A stretch of 64,000 nucleotides of DNA, taken from NCBI GenBank assembly GCA_965214695.1, contig OZ243967.1:992001-1056000 (forward strand). The letters are read 5' to 3'. The stretch's first letter is position 1; every line of letters starts with the position of its first letter. Shown piece after piece: positions 17,680 to 27,104 of the stretch. The notes beneath the pieces were generated by a model that worked only from the letters and a program-made list of their open reading frames with translations, was not told where the DNA came from and did not search any database. The translations under genes and the position numbers were made by a program. The DNA is from JAPOXR01 sp965214695. GTDB lineage: Bacteria; Pseudomonadota; Alphaproteobacteria; Rhodobacterales; Rhodobacteraceae.

Positions 17680-18351
17680 TCAGTTCTGCCTCGCCCGCTC
17701 CACCAGTTCGGCAACAATTGGTCCGAGCTTGCCGACGATTTCCGCAACCCCGTCGGCATTGGGATGCAGGCCGTCATCCTGCATGTAGCGCCGCCTGACC
17801 TCGTCCCGCTCACCGAGATCATCGAGCGGCGAGAAGTACCGCTCGAACAGCAGGATATCGCGGCCGTCTGCCAGGCCGACGAAGATCGCTTCGAAGTCCC
17901 GCTTGTAGTCGAGACCGAAATTCGACGGGGCCTCATGCCCGACCAGCAGCACCTCCATCCCGCTGGCGATGGCCCCGTCAACAATGGCGCCGAGATTCCT
18001 GCGGCTGGATTCCGGGTCAAGCCCGCGCAAGAGGTCATTGCCGCCAAACAGGATCACCACCGCGTCGGGCCGGTCAGCCAGGGTCCATTCGAGTCGCGCC
18101 AGCCCGCCAGCCGTGGTATCGCCCGACACGCCGGCATTGAACAGGGCTGCATCCACCTCCCGATCCTGCAGCCAGCTTTCAAGCTGCGGAACCAGCCCGT
18201 CCTGCCGGGGCAGGCCGTAGCCCTGGACCAGGCTGTCACCGAAAACGGTGACCCTGACCGGCTCCGCCAGGGCGCCAGCTGACATCATCGTGATCAACAG
18301 GGTGATCAACAGGAAAATGTCGGCTGTCGCCTTGTGAAAGAATTCCCGCAC
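17680..18351 (-). CDS. SGNH-family arylesterase/lysophospholipase, TesA-like
   Basis: A periplasmic esterase of about 220 residues. Block I is VFGDSLVQGYG, block III FGGNDLLRG and block V DDGLHPNADG, giving the Ser-Asp-His set. A hydrophobic leader (IFLLITLLITMMSAGALA) is the signal peptide. The start is uncertain: GTG 18351 gives a short leader, ATG 18396 a longer one that would overlap the divergent ATPase start. Next to a YbbA/YbbP pair, the arrangement known from many proteobacteria. Confidence 0.85.
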   Translation of the reverse strand: MREFFHKATADIFLLITLLITMMSAGALAEPVRVTVFGDSLVQGYGLPRQDGLVPQLESWLQDREVDAALFNAGVSGDTTAGGLARLEWTLADRPDAVVILFGGNDLLRGLDPESSRRNLGAIVDGAIASGMEVLLVGHEAPSNFGLDYKRDFEAIFVGLADGRDILLFERYFSPLDDLGERDEVRRRYMQDDGLHPNADGVAEIVGKLGPIVAELVERARQN

Positions 18352-18361
18352 TACATATACA
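18332..18361 (+). promoter_or_regulatory. candidate promoter for the ybbA-ybbP pair
   Basis: TTGTGA at 18332-18337 and TATACA at 18356-18361, 18 bp apart, lie 34 bp before the ATPase start. The element overlaps the 5' end of the divergent esterase gene. Confidence 0.4.
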
Positions 18362-18394
18362 GGTTGCAACAGCTTGGACTGGGCAATTCCCGAC

Positions 18395-19087
18395 ATGGCC
18401 AAAACCCTCATCTCCCTGCAGCACGCGTGCCTGACATTGGCCGGCAATGCTGGCCCGGTCAATATACTCAAGGACATCACCCTTGATGTCCACAAGGGAG
18501 AATCGATCGGCCTGACCGGCCCGTCCGGATCGGGCAAATCCTCCCTGCTGATGCTGCTTGGCGGCCTGGAAAAGGCAACCAGTGGCAGGGTGTCGGTGCT
18601 TGAGCGCGATTTGGGCGCCATGTCGGAGGACCAGCTGGCACGGTTTCGCATGCGCCATGTCGGGGTCGTCTTCCAGTCCTTCCACCTGATCCCGACCATG
18701 ACCGCGCTGGAGAACGTGGCAACCCCGCTGGAACTCTCTGGCCGCCGCGACGCCTTCGAACTGGCCCGGCAGGAACTCGAGGCCGTCGACCTCGGCGGGC
18801 GGGCCGACCACTACCCGAGGCAGATGTCCGGCGGCGAACAGCAGCGCGTGGCCATCGCCAGGGCACTGGCACCGGAGCCGGACATCCTGCTGGCCGACGA
18901 GCCAACCGGCAATTTGGACATTGAAAACGGTGAGACCGTCATGGATCTCCTGCTCGGACTCGGCGAGAAGCACCAGTCAACCCTGGTCCTGGTAACCCAT
19001 GCGGCAGAACTTGCGCGGCGATGCGGCCGGTTGATCCGGCTTGAGGATGGCCGCCTGGCCGACGGCGACACCGCGGGCCCGACCTGA
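18395..19087 (+). CDS. ybbA: ABC ATPase, YbbA/LolD family
   Basis: A 230-residue ATPase. ATG 18395 is taken because the encoded MAKTLISLQ begins like relatives. Walker A is GPSGSGKSS, Q-loop VVFQSFHLIPTMTALENV, signature MSGGEQQRVAIARAL and Walker B ILLADEP followed by TGNLD, the LolD/MacB hallmark. It partners the FtsX-type permease that starts within its stop codon. The class moves lipids or exerts mechanotransmission rather than import. Confidence 0.88.
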   Translation: MAKTLISLQHACLTLAGNAGPVNILKDITLDVHKGESIGLTGPSGSGKSSLLMLLGGLEKATSGRVSVLERDLGAMSEDQLARFRMRHVGVVFQSFHLIPTMTALENVATPLELSGRRDAFELARQELEAVDLGGRADHYPRQMSGGEQQRVAIARALAPEPDILLADEPTGNLDIENGETVMDLLLGLGEKHQSTLVLVTHAAELARRCGRLIRLEDGRLADGDTAGPT

Positions 19088-21621
19088 TGCAACTGATGGC
19101 GGCGGCCAGGATCGCCCGGCGGGAGTTGCGGGGCGGGTTCCGGGGATTTCGGGTGTTTGTCGCCTGCCTCGCCCTGGGCGTGGCGGCAGTGGCCGCGGTC
19201 GGAACCGTCCGTTCGGCAATCGAGGCCGGCCTCTCCCGCGAGGGCAGAAACCTGCTCGGCGGCGATGCCGAAATCGAGTTCAGCTACCGTTATGCCGACG
19301 AGGTCGAGCTCGACTGGATGCGCCAGGCCGCCGACCGGATATCGGAGGTGATTGACTTCCGGTCGATGGCAACGACGGACGGCGCCGGGGGCCCGGCCAG
19401 GGCGCTGACGCAGGTCAAGGCGGTAGACCAGGACTACCCGCTCTACGGAGAGGTTGTCCTCGACCCGCCCATTCCCCTGTCCGAGGCACTGACTCCGGCA
19501 GGCGATCTGCCCGGCGCGGTGATGCAGCCGTCACTGGCCGCCAGGCTGCAAATCGCTCCCGGCGACCGGATCCGGCTTGGCTCCGCCGAATTCATGCTGA
19601 CGGCGCTGCTTGAACGGGCGCCGGATTCGATTCCATCCGGGCCGATGCTGGGCCCCAGGACCATCGTGCTGACCAGCGACCTTGCCGAATCAGGTTTGCT
19701 GGCGCCAGGCTCCCTGTTCAGCTCCCACTACCGGATGAAACTGCCCGACAATGCTGATCTTCAGGAGATCGCCAGCGAGGCACGCGACAATTTTGCCGAC
19801 CGCGGACTGCAATGGCAGGACCGAACCAACGCCAATACCGGTGTGCGGGCATTCATCCAGCGGGTCGGCGCATTCCTGGTGCTGGTCGGCCTGGCCGGGC
19901 TCGTCGTCGGCGGCATCGGCGTGGCCGCAGCCGTGCGGGTGTTTCTCGACCGCAGGGTCTCCACCATCGCCACCCTGAAGACGCTGGGCGCCGAACGGTC
20001 GACGGTGTTTGCCACCTACCTCGCCCAGGTCGGGGTCATGATCCTCGCCGGAATTGTCGTCGGCAATGCCATCGGTTTGGCACTTCCGCTACTGCTGCTG
20101 CCTCTGACCGCGCAATATCTTCCGGTGCCGGTGGAATCGACCATCTACCTGAAACCGCTCGTGGAAGCTTCGATCTACGGCGCCCTGGCCGGGACGGCAT
20201 TTGCCCTGTGGTCACTGGCCAGGACCGGACGGATCCGGCCAGCCGAACTGTTTCGGGATGGCGTCCGGAGCGGCAGGCTCCTCCCCCCGCCCCGCCTGCT
20301 TGTGGTCATTCTCGCGCTGGTGCTGGCGCTGATTGCCATCGCCAGCTGGTTCTCGGGGGCAACCAGGTTGACGCTCTGGTCGGCAGCCGGGATCCTGGCC
20401 TGCCTGGCCGTGCTCTCGATCGCCGGCATCGCCCTGCAGCTATCCCTGCACCGTTTGGCGGCAAGCCGGATCTTTCGGGGACGACCGGTCCTTCGCATTG
20501 CCGTCGGATCGATCGGCGGCATCGACAGCGACGCGGTCCCGGTCGTCCTGTCGCTCGGGCTCGGACTTGCCGTGCTGGCCGCCATCGGCCAGGTATCCGC
20601 CAATCTCAACAACTCGATCCGCAATGACCTGCCGGAGGTGGCGCCGCTGTTCTTTGCCGTCGACATCCAGAATAACCAGCTTTCGGAATTCCTCGAGCTG
20701 ACATCCGCAGACTCCCGAGTCACCCTGGTGGAGACCGCGCCCATGCTGCGAGGGGTCATCACCAGGATCAACGGCGCCCCGGCGCAAGAGGTTGCCGGCG
20801 ATCATTGGGCCCTGCGGGGAGACCGCGGTGTAACCTATTCGGCGGCTGCGCCCGACGATGCGATCCTGTCATCGGGAAGCTGGTGGCCGGAGGATTACAC
20901 CGGCGAACCCCTGGTCAGCTTTTCCGAGGAGGAAGGCCGGGAGATGGGTCTCGATCTCGGCGACCTGCTGACCGTCAACATCCTTGGCCGGGACATCACG
21001 GCACGGGTTGCGAGTTTCCGGGTCGTCGACTTCAGGGATGCCGGGGTCGGCTTCATCATGTCGATGAACCCGGCGGCGCTGGCCGGCGCCCCGCATACGC
21101 ACATCGCAACCATCTATGCCGACCAGGCCGCCGAGGACGGCCTGCTGCAGGGCATCGGCGCCGCCCTGCCGAACGTGACCATGATCTCGGTCAGGGAGGG
21201 CATCGCCCGGGTCCGGGAGATCCTCGCCAACCTGGTTGCGGCAATCATTCTCGGCTCGACAATCACCCTGGCGACGGGATTCGTGGTCCTGATCGGAGTC
21301 GCCGCTGCCGGCGAGAGGCGGAGAACCTATGATTCGGCCATATTGAAGGCGCTTGGCGCGGTGAGAGCACGAATCCTGTCCTATGTTGCCCTGCGTTCGG
21401 TCATTCTCGGTGCGGCGGCCGGCTCGGTCGCCATCCTGGCGGGGGGGACGATCGGATGGGCGGTCATGCGATTCGTGATGGAGCAGGATTTCACCTTCGA
21501 GCCGGTATCGGCGATCCTGACAGTCGGCGGCGGCGCCCTTGTCTCGCTCGTGGCCGGCCTGCTCTTCGCCCTCGGCCCGCTCAACGTCTCGCCCTCCCGG
21601 GTCCTGCGGGCAAGGGACTGA
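19087..21621 (+). CDS. ybbP: ABC permease with two FtsX domains, YbbP-like
   Basis: An 844-residue membrane protein. Topology: a first helix near residue 20 (VFVACLALGVAAVAAV), a large periplasmic domain, then an FtsX block of helices at about 255-390, a further helix pair, a second periplasmic domain (about 510-690), and a closing FtsX block. Size and duplicated layout match YbbP. It overlaps the ATPase by one base (TGATG). Role in relatives is proposed to be lipid or envelope-molecule handling together with TesA; not proven. Confidence 0.87.
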   Translation: MQLMAAARIARRELRGGFRGFRVFVACLALGVAAVAAVGTVRSAIEAGLSREGRNLLGGDAEIEFSYRYADEVELDWMRQAADRISEVIDFRSMATTDGAGGPARALTQVKAVDQDYPLYGEVVLDPPIPLSEALTPAGDLPGAVMQPSLAARLQIAPGDRIRLGSAEFMLTALLERAPDSIPSGPMLGPRTIVLTSDLAESGLLAPGSLFSSHYRMKLPDNADLQEIASEARDNFADRGLQWQDRTNANTGVRAFIQRVGAFLVLVGLAGLVVGGIGVAAAVRVFLDRRVSTIATLKTLGAERSTVFATYLAQVGVMILAGIVVGNAIGLALPLLLLPLTAQYLPVPVESTIYLKPLVEASIYGALAGTAFALWSLARTGRIRPAELFRDGVRSGRLLPPPRLLVVILALVLALIAIASWFSGATRLTLWSAAGILACLAVLSIAGIALQLSLHRLAASRIFRGRPVLRIAVGSIGGIDSDAVPVVLSLGLGLAVLAAIGQVSANLNNSIRNDLPEVAPLFFAVDIQNNQLSEFLELTSADSRVTLVETAPMLRGVITRINGAPAQEVAGDHWALRGDRGVTYSAAAPDDAILSSGSWWPEDYTGEPLVSFSEEEGREMGLDLGDLLTVNILGRDITARVASFRVVDFRDAGVGFIMSMNPAALAGAPHTHIATIYADQAAEDGLLQGIGAALPNVTMISVREGIARVREILANLVAAIILGSTITLATGFVVLIGVAAAGERRRTYDSAILKALGAVRARILSYVALRSVILGAAAGSVAILAGGTIGWAVMRFVMEQDFTFEPVSAILTVGGGALVSLVAGLLFALGPLNVSPSRVLRARD

Positions 21622-21758
21622 TCACGCACACCGGCATCCGGCCTGCCTGCATCGGAGCCGGGGGCAGCCGGGCCATCCTGCCGGCGGTTTGCGGGGCGGG
21701 CGCTGCACGCAGAGGGTGGAAGCATCCCGGGTCCTTCATGCGACCAAGTCGGAGCCCT

Positions 21759-21777
21759 GCCCCGAATCCCTCGGGGC
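21759..21777. terminator. hairpin between convergent genes
   Basis: GCCCCGA, a 5-nt loop, TCGGGGC, located just past the metallo-hydrolase stop and 140 bp past the ybbP stop. It is suitable as a shared transcript end for the two convergent genes, though it lacks a T-run. Confidence 0.4.
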
Positions 21778-21783
21778 GGCGTG

Positions 21784-22848
21784 TCAGTCCTGGTAGTCGA
21801 TCCTGTCGCTGCCGGCCGGAAGGCTGACGATCATCCGGTCCCTGGCAAGGGTGATCCTGCCGTCGAATTCATCCGGTGCGTCGCCGAGAAACAATCGATT
21901 GAGCAGAGCCACCGGAACGGGCGGCGTGATATGGTACAGGACCAGATCCCGGACACCTGCCTCCCGTGCGGCACGCGCCGCCTCTTCGGGGGTGGAGTGA
22001 TAACTCAGCACATCCGTCATGATCGCCTGCATCCGGTCCTCACCGTTCTCGCCTGCCATGCGCTCCAGGATGCCCAGCATCCTTGCCGATTGGGCCTCGT
22101 GGACCAGCAAATCGGCCCCGGTCGCGACCCTGACGAGATTGGGATCATAGGCGGTATCGCCGCTGAAGACGACAGAACGTCCCTTGTAGTCGATCCGGTA
22201 GCCGAAGGCCGGGTGCACGGGTTGATGACTCACGGAAAAGGCGGTGATCTTCAGGCCGTCCTCGTCCAGCACCACGGTGCTGTCGCCGGCCAGGGTGATG
22301 GTCGTGGCATCGAAGCCGAAGCCGTTCGGATCGAGCAATTCCGGCTGGTGATCCTGCCGGTAGGTGCGGTCCGGGCCATAGGTGGTATTGAGGCCTTCGA
22401 CCACCCTGTCCACGCCTTCGGGCCCGGATACCGGAAGCGGGCTGGTGCGACCGCCATTGATCCAGGTCTGGATCATGGTCTCGCCAAGCCCCTCGATATG
22501 GTCCGAGTGCAAATGCGTCAGGAAGACCCGTTCGATCTTGCCGGCCGGAAACTGGCTGAGGACCAGGTTGCGCACGCCACCGGCCCCCATGTCGACGACG
22601 AAGACCCGCGAGCCGGCAATCACGCCGACGCAGGTTCCGGTCCGGGTCGGGTCGGGCATCGGGGAGCCGGTGCCGCAGAAAAACACGTGCAACCCGTCCG
22701 GCAACTCATCCCGGGCGTCGCTGCCGACATTGGCCTTGGCAAAACTGGTGAAGATGGCGACGGCAATGCGTTCCTGGAGCAGCCACCCGGCCCCGGCCAG
22801 CACGATGACGGCCACGGCCAGGCCGATCAGAGCGCGTTTCAGTGACAC
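21784..22848 (-). CDS. MBL-fold metallo-hydrolase, membrane-anchored or exported
   Basis: A 354-residue protein. GTG 22848 is preferred because AAGGATGA lies just upstream and translation then starts with a membrane/signal segment (ALIGLAVAVIVLAGAGWLL). The metal motif THLHSDHIEGLG is complete, followed by VVFSGDTAYD and a late LVLYHITPP histidine. The order resembles arylsulfatase-type and ribonuclease Z-like MBL proteins. Substrate unknown; the anchor suggests a periplasmic site. Confidence 0.82.
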   Translation of the reverse strand: MSLKRALIGLAVAVIVLAGAGWLLQERIAVAIFTSFAKANVGSDARDELPDGLHVFFCGTGSPMPDPTRTGTCVGVIAGSRVFVVDMGAGGVRNLVLSQFPAGKIERVFLTHLHSDHIEGLGETMIQTWINGGRTSPLPVSGPEGVDRVVEGLNTTYGPDRTYRQDHQPELLDPNGFGFDATTITLAGDSTVVLDEDGLKITAFSVSHQPVHPAFGYRIDYKGRSVVFSGDTAYDPNLVRVATGADLLVHEAQSARMLGILERMAGENGEDRMQAIMTDVLSYHSTPEEAARAAREAGVRDLVLYHITPPVPVALLNRLFLGDAPDEFDGRITLARDRMIVSLPAGSDRIDYQD

Positions 22849-22876
22849 CCGGTCATCCTTGCATCGTGATGTCTGG

Positions 22877-24016
22877 TCAGTTCGAACCGATCGGGTCGCC
22901 AAAATACATCAACTCCCATATCGCCTTGTCGCTGACATGGGAATCCTGGAGGCTGCCCTTGTGGTAGACGTCGAGTCTGGCCTCACCGATCATCCGGTAA
23001 TAGGCGCTGTTCTTGCCGGTGACCAGCTTGACCAGGCTCAGCAGATACCGGTTGTGGATGGCCTTGCCGAGCACGTCCAGGGCAGTGACATTGCGATCCT
23101 TTTTCAGTGTCAGGACATAGCTCACCTCGTCCTCGGGCTTTCCATAAACATAGATGAGGTTGTCACTCATCGGCTTGCCGAACTCGGCCTGCATCCTGGG
23201 TGAGCTGCGATATCCTTCGATCCGGTCACGGTCATCGGCAACGGTCTTGCCGTCGCGGCCGAGATAGAAATTGAAGGTCGTTGCGTAGCCGTATTTCTCA
23301 TCGGCCACCATGTCGGCGATCACGACAGTATAGGGACCGAGTTCGGTTCGCGCCCAGTACCAGTGATTGCGGACATTCAACATGTTGACGTTGCCCCAGT
23401 TGTGATCGTGATAGCACGATCCCTCGATGTCCTCTTCGACTCCGTCAAGGGAGATTCGGGCCTTGACATGACCCCGGGGGACAGGAACCAGCCAGGCACC
23501 GAACACGTCGCGTTCCTTGCCGAAGAACTGGTGTCCGGAATCGGCCCGCCAGCTCTCGGTCGTGCGACTCACATCCAGCGTCACATCAATGCGTTCATCC
23601 TTCACATGGATCTCGTAACTCTCGAGGTTGCCCCTGAAATAATTGTCGGCAATCCGTACATCGCAACTGTCGGTCGCGGCTGAGAATTCACTGGCACTGA
23701 ACTTGATGTCACGCTTGTAGGAGGTGCCGTCCGGGCGATCGAACTCGATGTTGATCATCGGGGCGAGGCCCTTGCGCATCGGTGCCATCGGCTTGGGGAA
23801 GAATATGACCACGAGCGTGGATCCATCATCCAGGTGGGCATCGAAATACCACCACTCATAGTTTTTCTGCGCCGGGTCGGCGCGCATCCCGTCTTCCCAG
23901 GCCTCTGGGCAATTGCCGGCCTTCATTCCCAACCGGTCGAAATCCTCGGCCGACTTCGCGATGCCTTCGTAATGCATGGGTATTGTTCGTTTGCTGCTCA
24001 TCATCAAACCTCGCAT
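22877..24016 (-). CDS. lipocalin-fold protein of the CrtC/AttH family
   Basis: A 379-residue protein with the family landmarks YEWWYFDAHLDDGSTLVV near residue 55 and CYHDHNWGNVNM near residue 200, plus HWYWARTELGPYTVVIADM. CrtC members hydrate carotenoids and AttH-like members are of unknown role. No carotenoid genes are present nearby and no signal peptide is evident, so calling it a carotenoid hydratase would go too far. Start could be at ATG 24016 or one of the later Met codons (MMSSKRT). Confidence 0.75.
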   Translation of the reverse strand: MRGLMMSSKRTIPMHYEGIAKSAEDFDRLGMKAGNCPEAWEDGMRADPAQKNYEWWYFDAHLDDGSTLVVIFFPKPMAPMRKGLAPMINIEFDRPDGTSYKRDIKFSASEFSAATDSCDVRIADNYFRGNLESYEIHVKDERIDVTLDVSRTTESWRADSGHQFFGKERDVFGAWLVPVPRGHVKARISLDGVEEDIEGSCYHDHNWGNVNMLNVRNHWYWARTELGPYTVVIADMVADEKYGYATTFNFYLGRDGKTVADDRDRIEGYRSSPRMQAEFGKPMSDNLIYVYGKPEDEVSYVLTLKKDRNVTALDVLGKAIHNRYLLSLVKLVTGKNSAYYRMIGEARLDVYHKGSLQDSHVSDKAIWELMYFGDPIGSN

Positions 24017-24329
24017 TCATGGCCCGATTGCGCAATTGGCAATGACCCCGCGTGATGTCAACCGGTATTCGAATTCGTGATCAGCCCTGCTTCCGACAGT
24101 GCGCGCTCGACTGGCAGGCCTCGGTGCCAATTTCGAGCGATCACACGGCCACCCTGTCAAAATCGGCCTCGCGCCGCCTGCCTTCCCGGGCAGAATCACG
24201 GGCCGGAAATCGAGGAGCGGATTTGTCCGGAACGGCCGATCCGAACTGGTCCTGCACCGCAGTCCGGCATCTTGACGAGGCTGCTCCGCTCCGGATCCGG
24301 CATGTGGCTTGCGCCCGAAGCCTGCGGCA
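24017..24329. other. intergenic region, about 310 bp
   Basis: It lies between the lipocalin gene start and the allA stop. A small palindrome ATTGCGCAAT sits near 24028-24037, close to the lipocalin start. No gene or RNA was recognised. Confidence 0.4.
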
Positions 24330-24842
24330 CTATGCGATGATGGTGAATGGTTGCTCGAACCAGTGTTCGACCAGGTTGCACTCCGTGCCGATCCAGTCGA
24401 TTACCGCGTGGAGTCCCGAGCCGGCCAGCGGGGCCAGGACACCGTGCCAGCAATTCCGGGCAATGTTCACCCCCTGCCCCGGGCCGGTCACGAATGCCCT
24501 GGGTATTCCGGGATTTCCGTCACTGTCCTCGCTGACCGTCACCAGCATGGAGGCCTGGTCCATGGGAATGAATGCCTGCGAGCCGAATGGATGCCGTTCC
24601 ATCATGTCGAGCGAATACGGCAGGGATCGAAGCTCGGCACGAAACAGGCTGATGCCGGCCCGGCCATTGGCGCCGATATCCGGCACCGCCAAATCGTGGA
24701 AGCGAAGGCATTTGCCCTGGTTGATCGGCAGGCCGGCATGACCATGGCTCTCGATGACCTGCCCGAACCGGGCAAACTCGGCGGCGTCGATCGGCCGCAC
24801 CCGGATCTGCCGGCCTGCCGCCACCTTATCCCGTCCCTCCAT
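24330..24842 (-). CDS. allA: ureidoglycolate lyase
   Basis: A 170-residue protein, start ATG 24842 inside the end of the preceding gene (17-bp overlap). It has VRPIDAAEFARFGQVIES, ERHPFGSQAFIPM, NIARNCWHGVLAPL and the closing DWIGTECNLVEHWF. These match AllA, which splits ureidoglycolate into glyoxylate and urea, the final step of ureide breakdown. Cotranscribed with the two upstream ureide genes. Confidence 0.9.
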   Translation of the reverse strand: MEGRDKVAAGRQIRVRPIDAAEFARFGQVIESHGHAGLPINQGKCLRFHDLAVPDIGANGRAGISLFRAELRSLPYSLDMMERHPFGSQAFIPMDQASMLVTVSEDSDGNPGIPRAFVTGPGQGVNIARNCWHGVLAPLAGSGLHAVIDWIGTECNLVEHWFEQPFTIIA

Positions 24843-25668
24843 GGGCCGGGCCGGGCCGCAGCGAGGCGTGGCGATTGACATCCTTGTAGAGCAGGTAGCG
24901 GAACGGTCCTGGCCCGCCAGCATAGCAGGCCTGCGGACAGAATGCCCTGAGCCAGATGAAGTCACCGGCCTCGACCTCGATCCAGTCCCGGTTCAGCCGG
25001 TAGATGCCCTTCCCTTCCAGGATGTAGAGGCCGTGCTCCATGACATGGGCCTCCTCGAAGGGAATGGTGGCGCCGGGCTGCAGGGTGACGATATTGACCT
25101 GCATGTCGTGGCGCAGATCCTCCGGGTCGACGAATCTCGTCGTTGACCAGGCATTGCCGGCCTCGGGAAACGGGTCCGGGGTGATATCCTGCTCGCGGGC
25201 GACGAAGGAGTGCGGAGCCTCCAGCCCGTCGGCGGCCTGGTAGGCCTTGCGGATCCAGTGAAACACGCATGCCGATTTGCCATCGGCCCGCAGGCGCCAC
25301 GCCTCGCCGGGAGCAAGATAGGCATAGCTGCCCGGCGCCAGCCGGTATTCCCGGCCAGCCACCGCCAGGCAGGCGGCACCGTGGGTCACGAACAGTACCG
25401 CCTCGCAGCCCCGGTCCGGCTCCGGCCGCTCGCTGCCGCCGCCGGGCTCGACCTCCATCACGTAGTGGGAGAAGGTCTCGGCGAAGCCGGAAAGCGGTCT
25501 GGCCAGTATCCAGAGCCGGGTATTGCGCCAACCGGGCAGCAGGCTGGTGACGATGCGCCGCATGGAACGGCCAGGTATGACCGCGTAGAATTCGTTGCAC
25601 GCCGCCCGGCCGGTCAACAATTCGTCCTGGTCCGGCACGTCACCGGGCGGTCGGGCGTATCCGGTCAT
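24826..25668 (-). CDS. allE: (S)-ureidoglycine aminohydrolase
   Basis: A bicupin of about 280 residues. The second cupin has the metal site EEAHVMEHGLYILEGKG, and ends WLRAFCPQACYAGG, both typical of UGHY/AllE (YlbA). It converts ureidoglycine to ureidoglycolate with loss of ammonia. Start ATG 25668 overlaps the upstream stop as ATGA; a TTG six bases earlier is possible. Confidence 0.9.
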   Translation of the reverse strand: MTGYARPPGDVPDQDELLTGRAACNEFYAVIPGRSMRRIVTSLLPGWRNTRLWILARPLSGFAETFSHYVMEVEPGGGSERPEPDRGCEAVLFVTHGAACLAVAGREYRLAPGSYAYLAPGEAWRLRADGKSACVFHWIRKAYQAADGLEAPHSFVAREQDITPDPFPEAGNAWSTTRFVDPEDLRHDMQVNIVTLQPGATIPFEEAHVMEHGLYILEGKGIYRLNRDWIEVEAGDFIWLRAFCPQACYAGGPGPFRYLLYKDVNRHASLRPGPAHGGTG

Positions 25669-27104
25669 TGCCAACCCCTTTCGGCAAACAGTTTCGTCAA
25701 CCTGATACGGGCGATCCGCTCCACTTGCCGGCAGGCCTCGTCAAACTCGGACTGCCGGTCATTGTTCATCCGCTCGGCAAATTTCACGAGAATCTCCCGC
25801 TTGCCAAACCCGGCCACCGCCATGATGAATGGAAAGCCGAACTTGCGGCGGTAGTCGCGGTTGAGTTCCCGAAACCGCTCCGCTTCGCCGACGGTCAGCG
25901 AATCAAGCCCGGCGCCGGCCTGTTCGGCCTCGGAACTCTCGGTCAGCCTTTCGCCGGATGCCGGCTTGACCGCCAGCTCCGGATGGGCAGCCAGTACCTC
26001 GAGGCGGCGATCCTCGCCGGCATCCCGGAACGCCCGGCACAGGAGATTGTGCACGCCATCCATGCAATCATGCGCCTTGCCGATCTCGTAGTGAAATGCC
26101 TGTTCGGCAACCCATGGCGAATGCTCGAAGATCTCGCCGAAATTGCCGATGAACTCGTCGGCGCTGGCGGCCCGGACCGGCGCCGGTCCGGGCCGGTTGT
26201 ACGGGTGGTGCCGGCACCAGTGGCGGGCAATGTCGAGCCGGCGGGCAAACCAGACCCCCTGCATGGAACGGGCATGTTCGAGGAAGCGTCGCAAGGCGTT
26301 GGTCCGACCCGGCCTGCCGGCAAGGCGACAGTGAAGACCGACCGACATCATCTTCGGCTGGCCGCACCGACCCTCCCGGACCAGCTGGTCGAGCGTGTCG
26401 ACCAAATAGGTGGTAAACTGCTCGACGCCGGTAAAGCCCTGGCCGGTTGCAAACTGCATGTCGTTTGCATCCAGCGTGTAGGGAACGATCAGCTGCTGCC
26501 TGCCTTCCGATTCGATCCAGTAGGGAAGATCATCGGCATAGGAATCGGCAACATACTCGAAACCGCCCTCGCGGGCGGCGAGCCTGACCGTGTTGGCCGA
26601 GCATCTGCCGGTATACCATCCCAGGGGCCGCTCTCCGGTGACCGATCGATGCAGGCGGATTGCCTCCTGCATGTGTTCCCACTCCTCCGCCTCGGTAACG
26701 TCGCGGTAATCGATCCATTTCAACCCGTGGCTGGCGATTTCCCAGCCCGCCCCCTGCATGGCCGTGACCTGCGAGGGGGACCGGGCAAGGGCAGTGGCAA
26801 CGCCAAAAGCGGTGGCCGGCACGTCGAATTCCTGCAGCAAATCCATGAGCCGCCAGAAACCGGAGCGGGCACCATACTCGTAGATCGATTCCATGTTCCA
26901 GTGCCGCTGGCCGGGCCAGGGCTCGGCGCCGCCAATCTCCGACAGGAAGGATTCCGATTCCCGGTCGCCGTGCAGGATGCATCTTTCGCCACCTTCCTCG
27001 TAGTTCACCACTATCTGCACCGCAGCCACGGCACCGCCGGGCCAGGCCGCATCGGGCGGCGCTGCCCCGTAGCCGAGCATGTCCCTGTCATATCCGGGTG
27101 CCAT
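25665..27104 (-). CDS. puuE: fusion of PuuE-type allantoinase and OHCU decarboxylase (UraD)
   Basis: A 479-residue protein. Residues 1-300 are the polysaccharide-deacetylase-like allantoinase PuuE (VVNYEEGGERCILHGD, then GWEIASHGLKWIDY and WYTGRCS). Residues about 315-475 are UraD, with FGEIFEHSPWVAEQAF, HPELAVK and FGFPFIMAVAGFGKREIL. The fused protein covers decarboxylation of the uricase/HIUase product to (S)-allantoin and its ring opening. ATG 27104 has AGGAGA 9 nt upstream; GTG 27113 is an alternative. Confidence 0.92.
   Translation of the reverse strand: MAPGYDRDMLGYGAAPPDAAWPGGAVAAVQIVVNYEEGGERCILHGDRESESFLSEIGGAEPWPGQRHWNMESIYEYGARSGFWRLMDLLQEFDVPATAFGVATALARSPSQVTAMQGAGWEIASHGLKWIDYRDVTEAEEWEHMQEAIRLHRSVTGERPLGWYTGRCSANTVRLAAREGGFEYVADSYADDLPYWIESEGRQQLIVPYTLDANDMQFATGQGFTGVEQFTTYLVDTLDQLVREGRCGQPKMMSVGLHCRLAGRPGRTNALRRFLEHARSMQGVWFARRLDIARHWCRHHPYNRPGPAPVRAASADEFIGNFGEIFEHSPWVAEQAFHYEIGKAHDCMDGVHNLLCRAFRDAGEDRRLEVLAAHPELAVKPASGERLTESSEAEQAGAGLDSLTVGEAERFRELNRDYRRKFGFPFIMAVAGFGKREILVKFAERMNNDRQSEFDEACRQVERIARIRLTKLFAERGWQ

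Noticed and set aside
17650..17685. Shared string CGCATGTCCGCCAG at 17656 and 35242 as a repeat family
   Set aside because: Only two copies were noticed and the flanks differ; it could be chance in GC-rich DNA.
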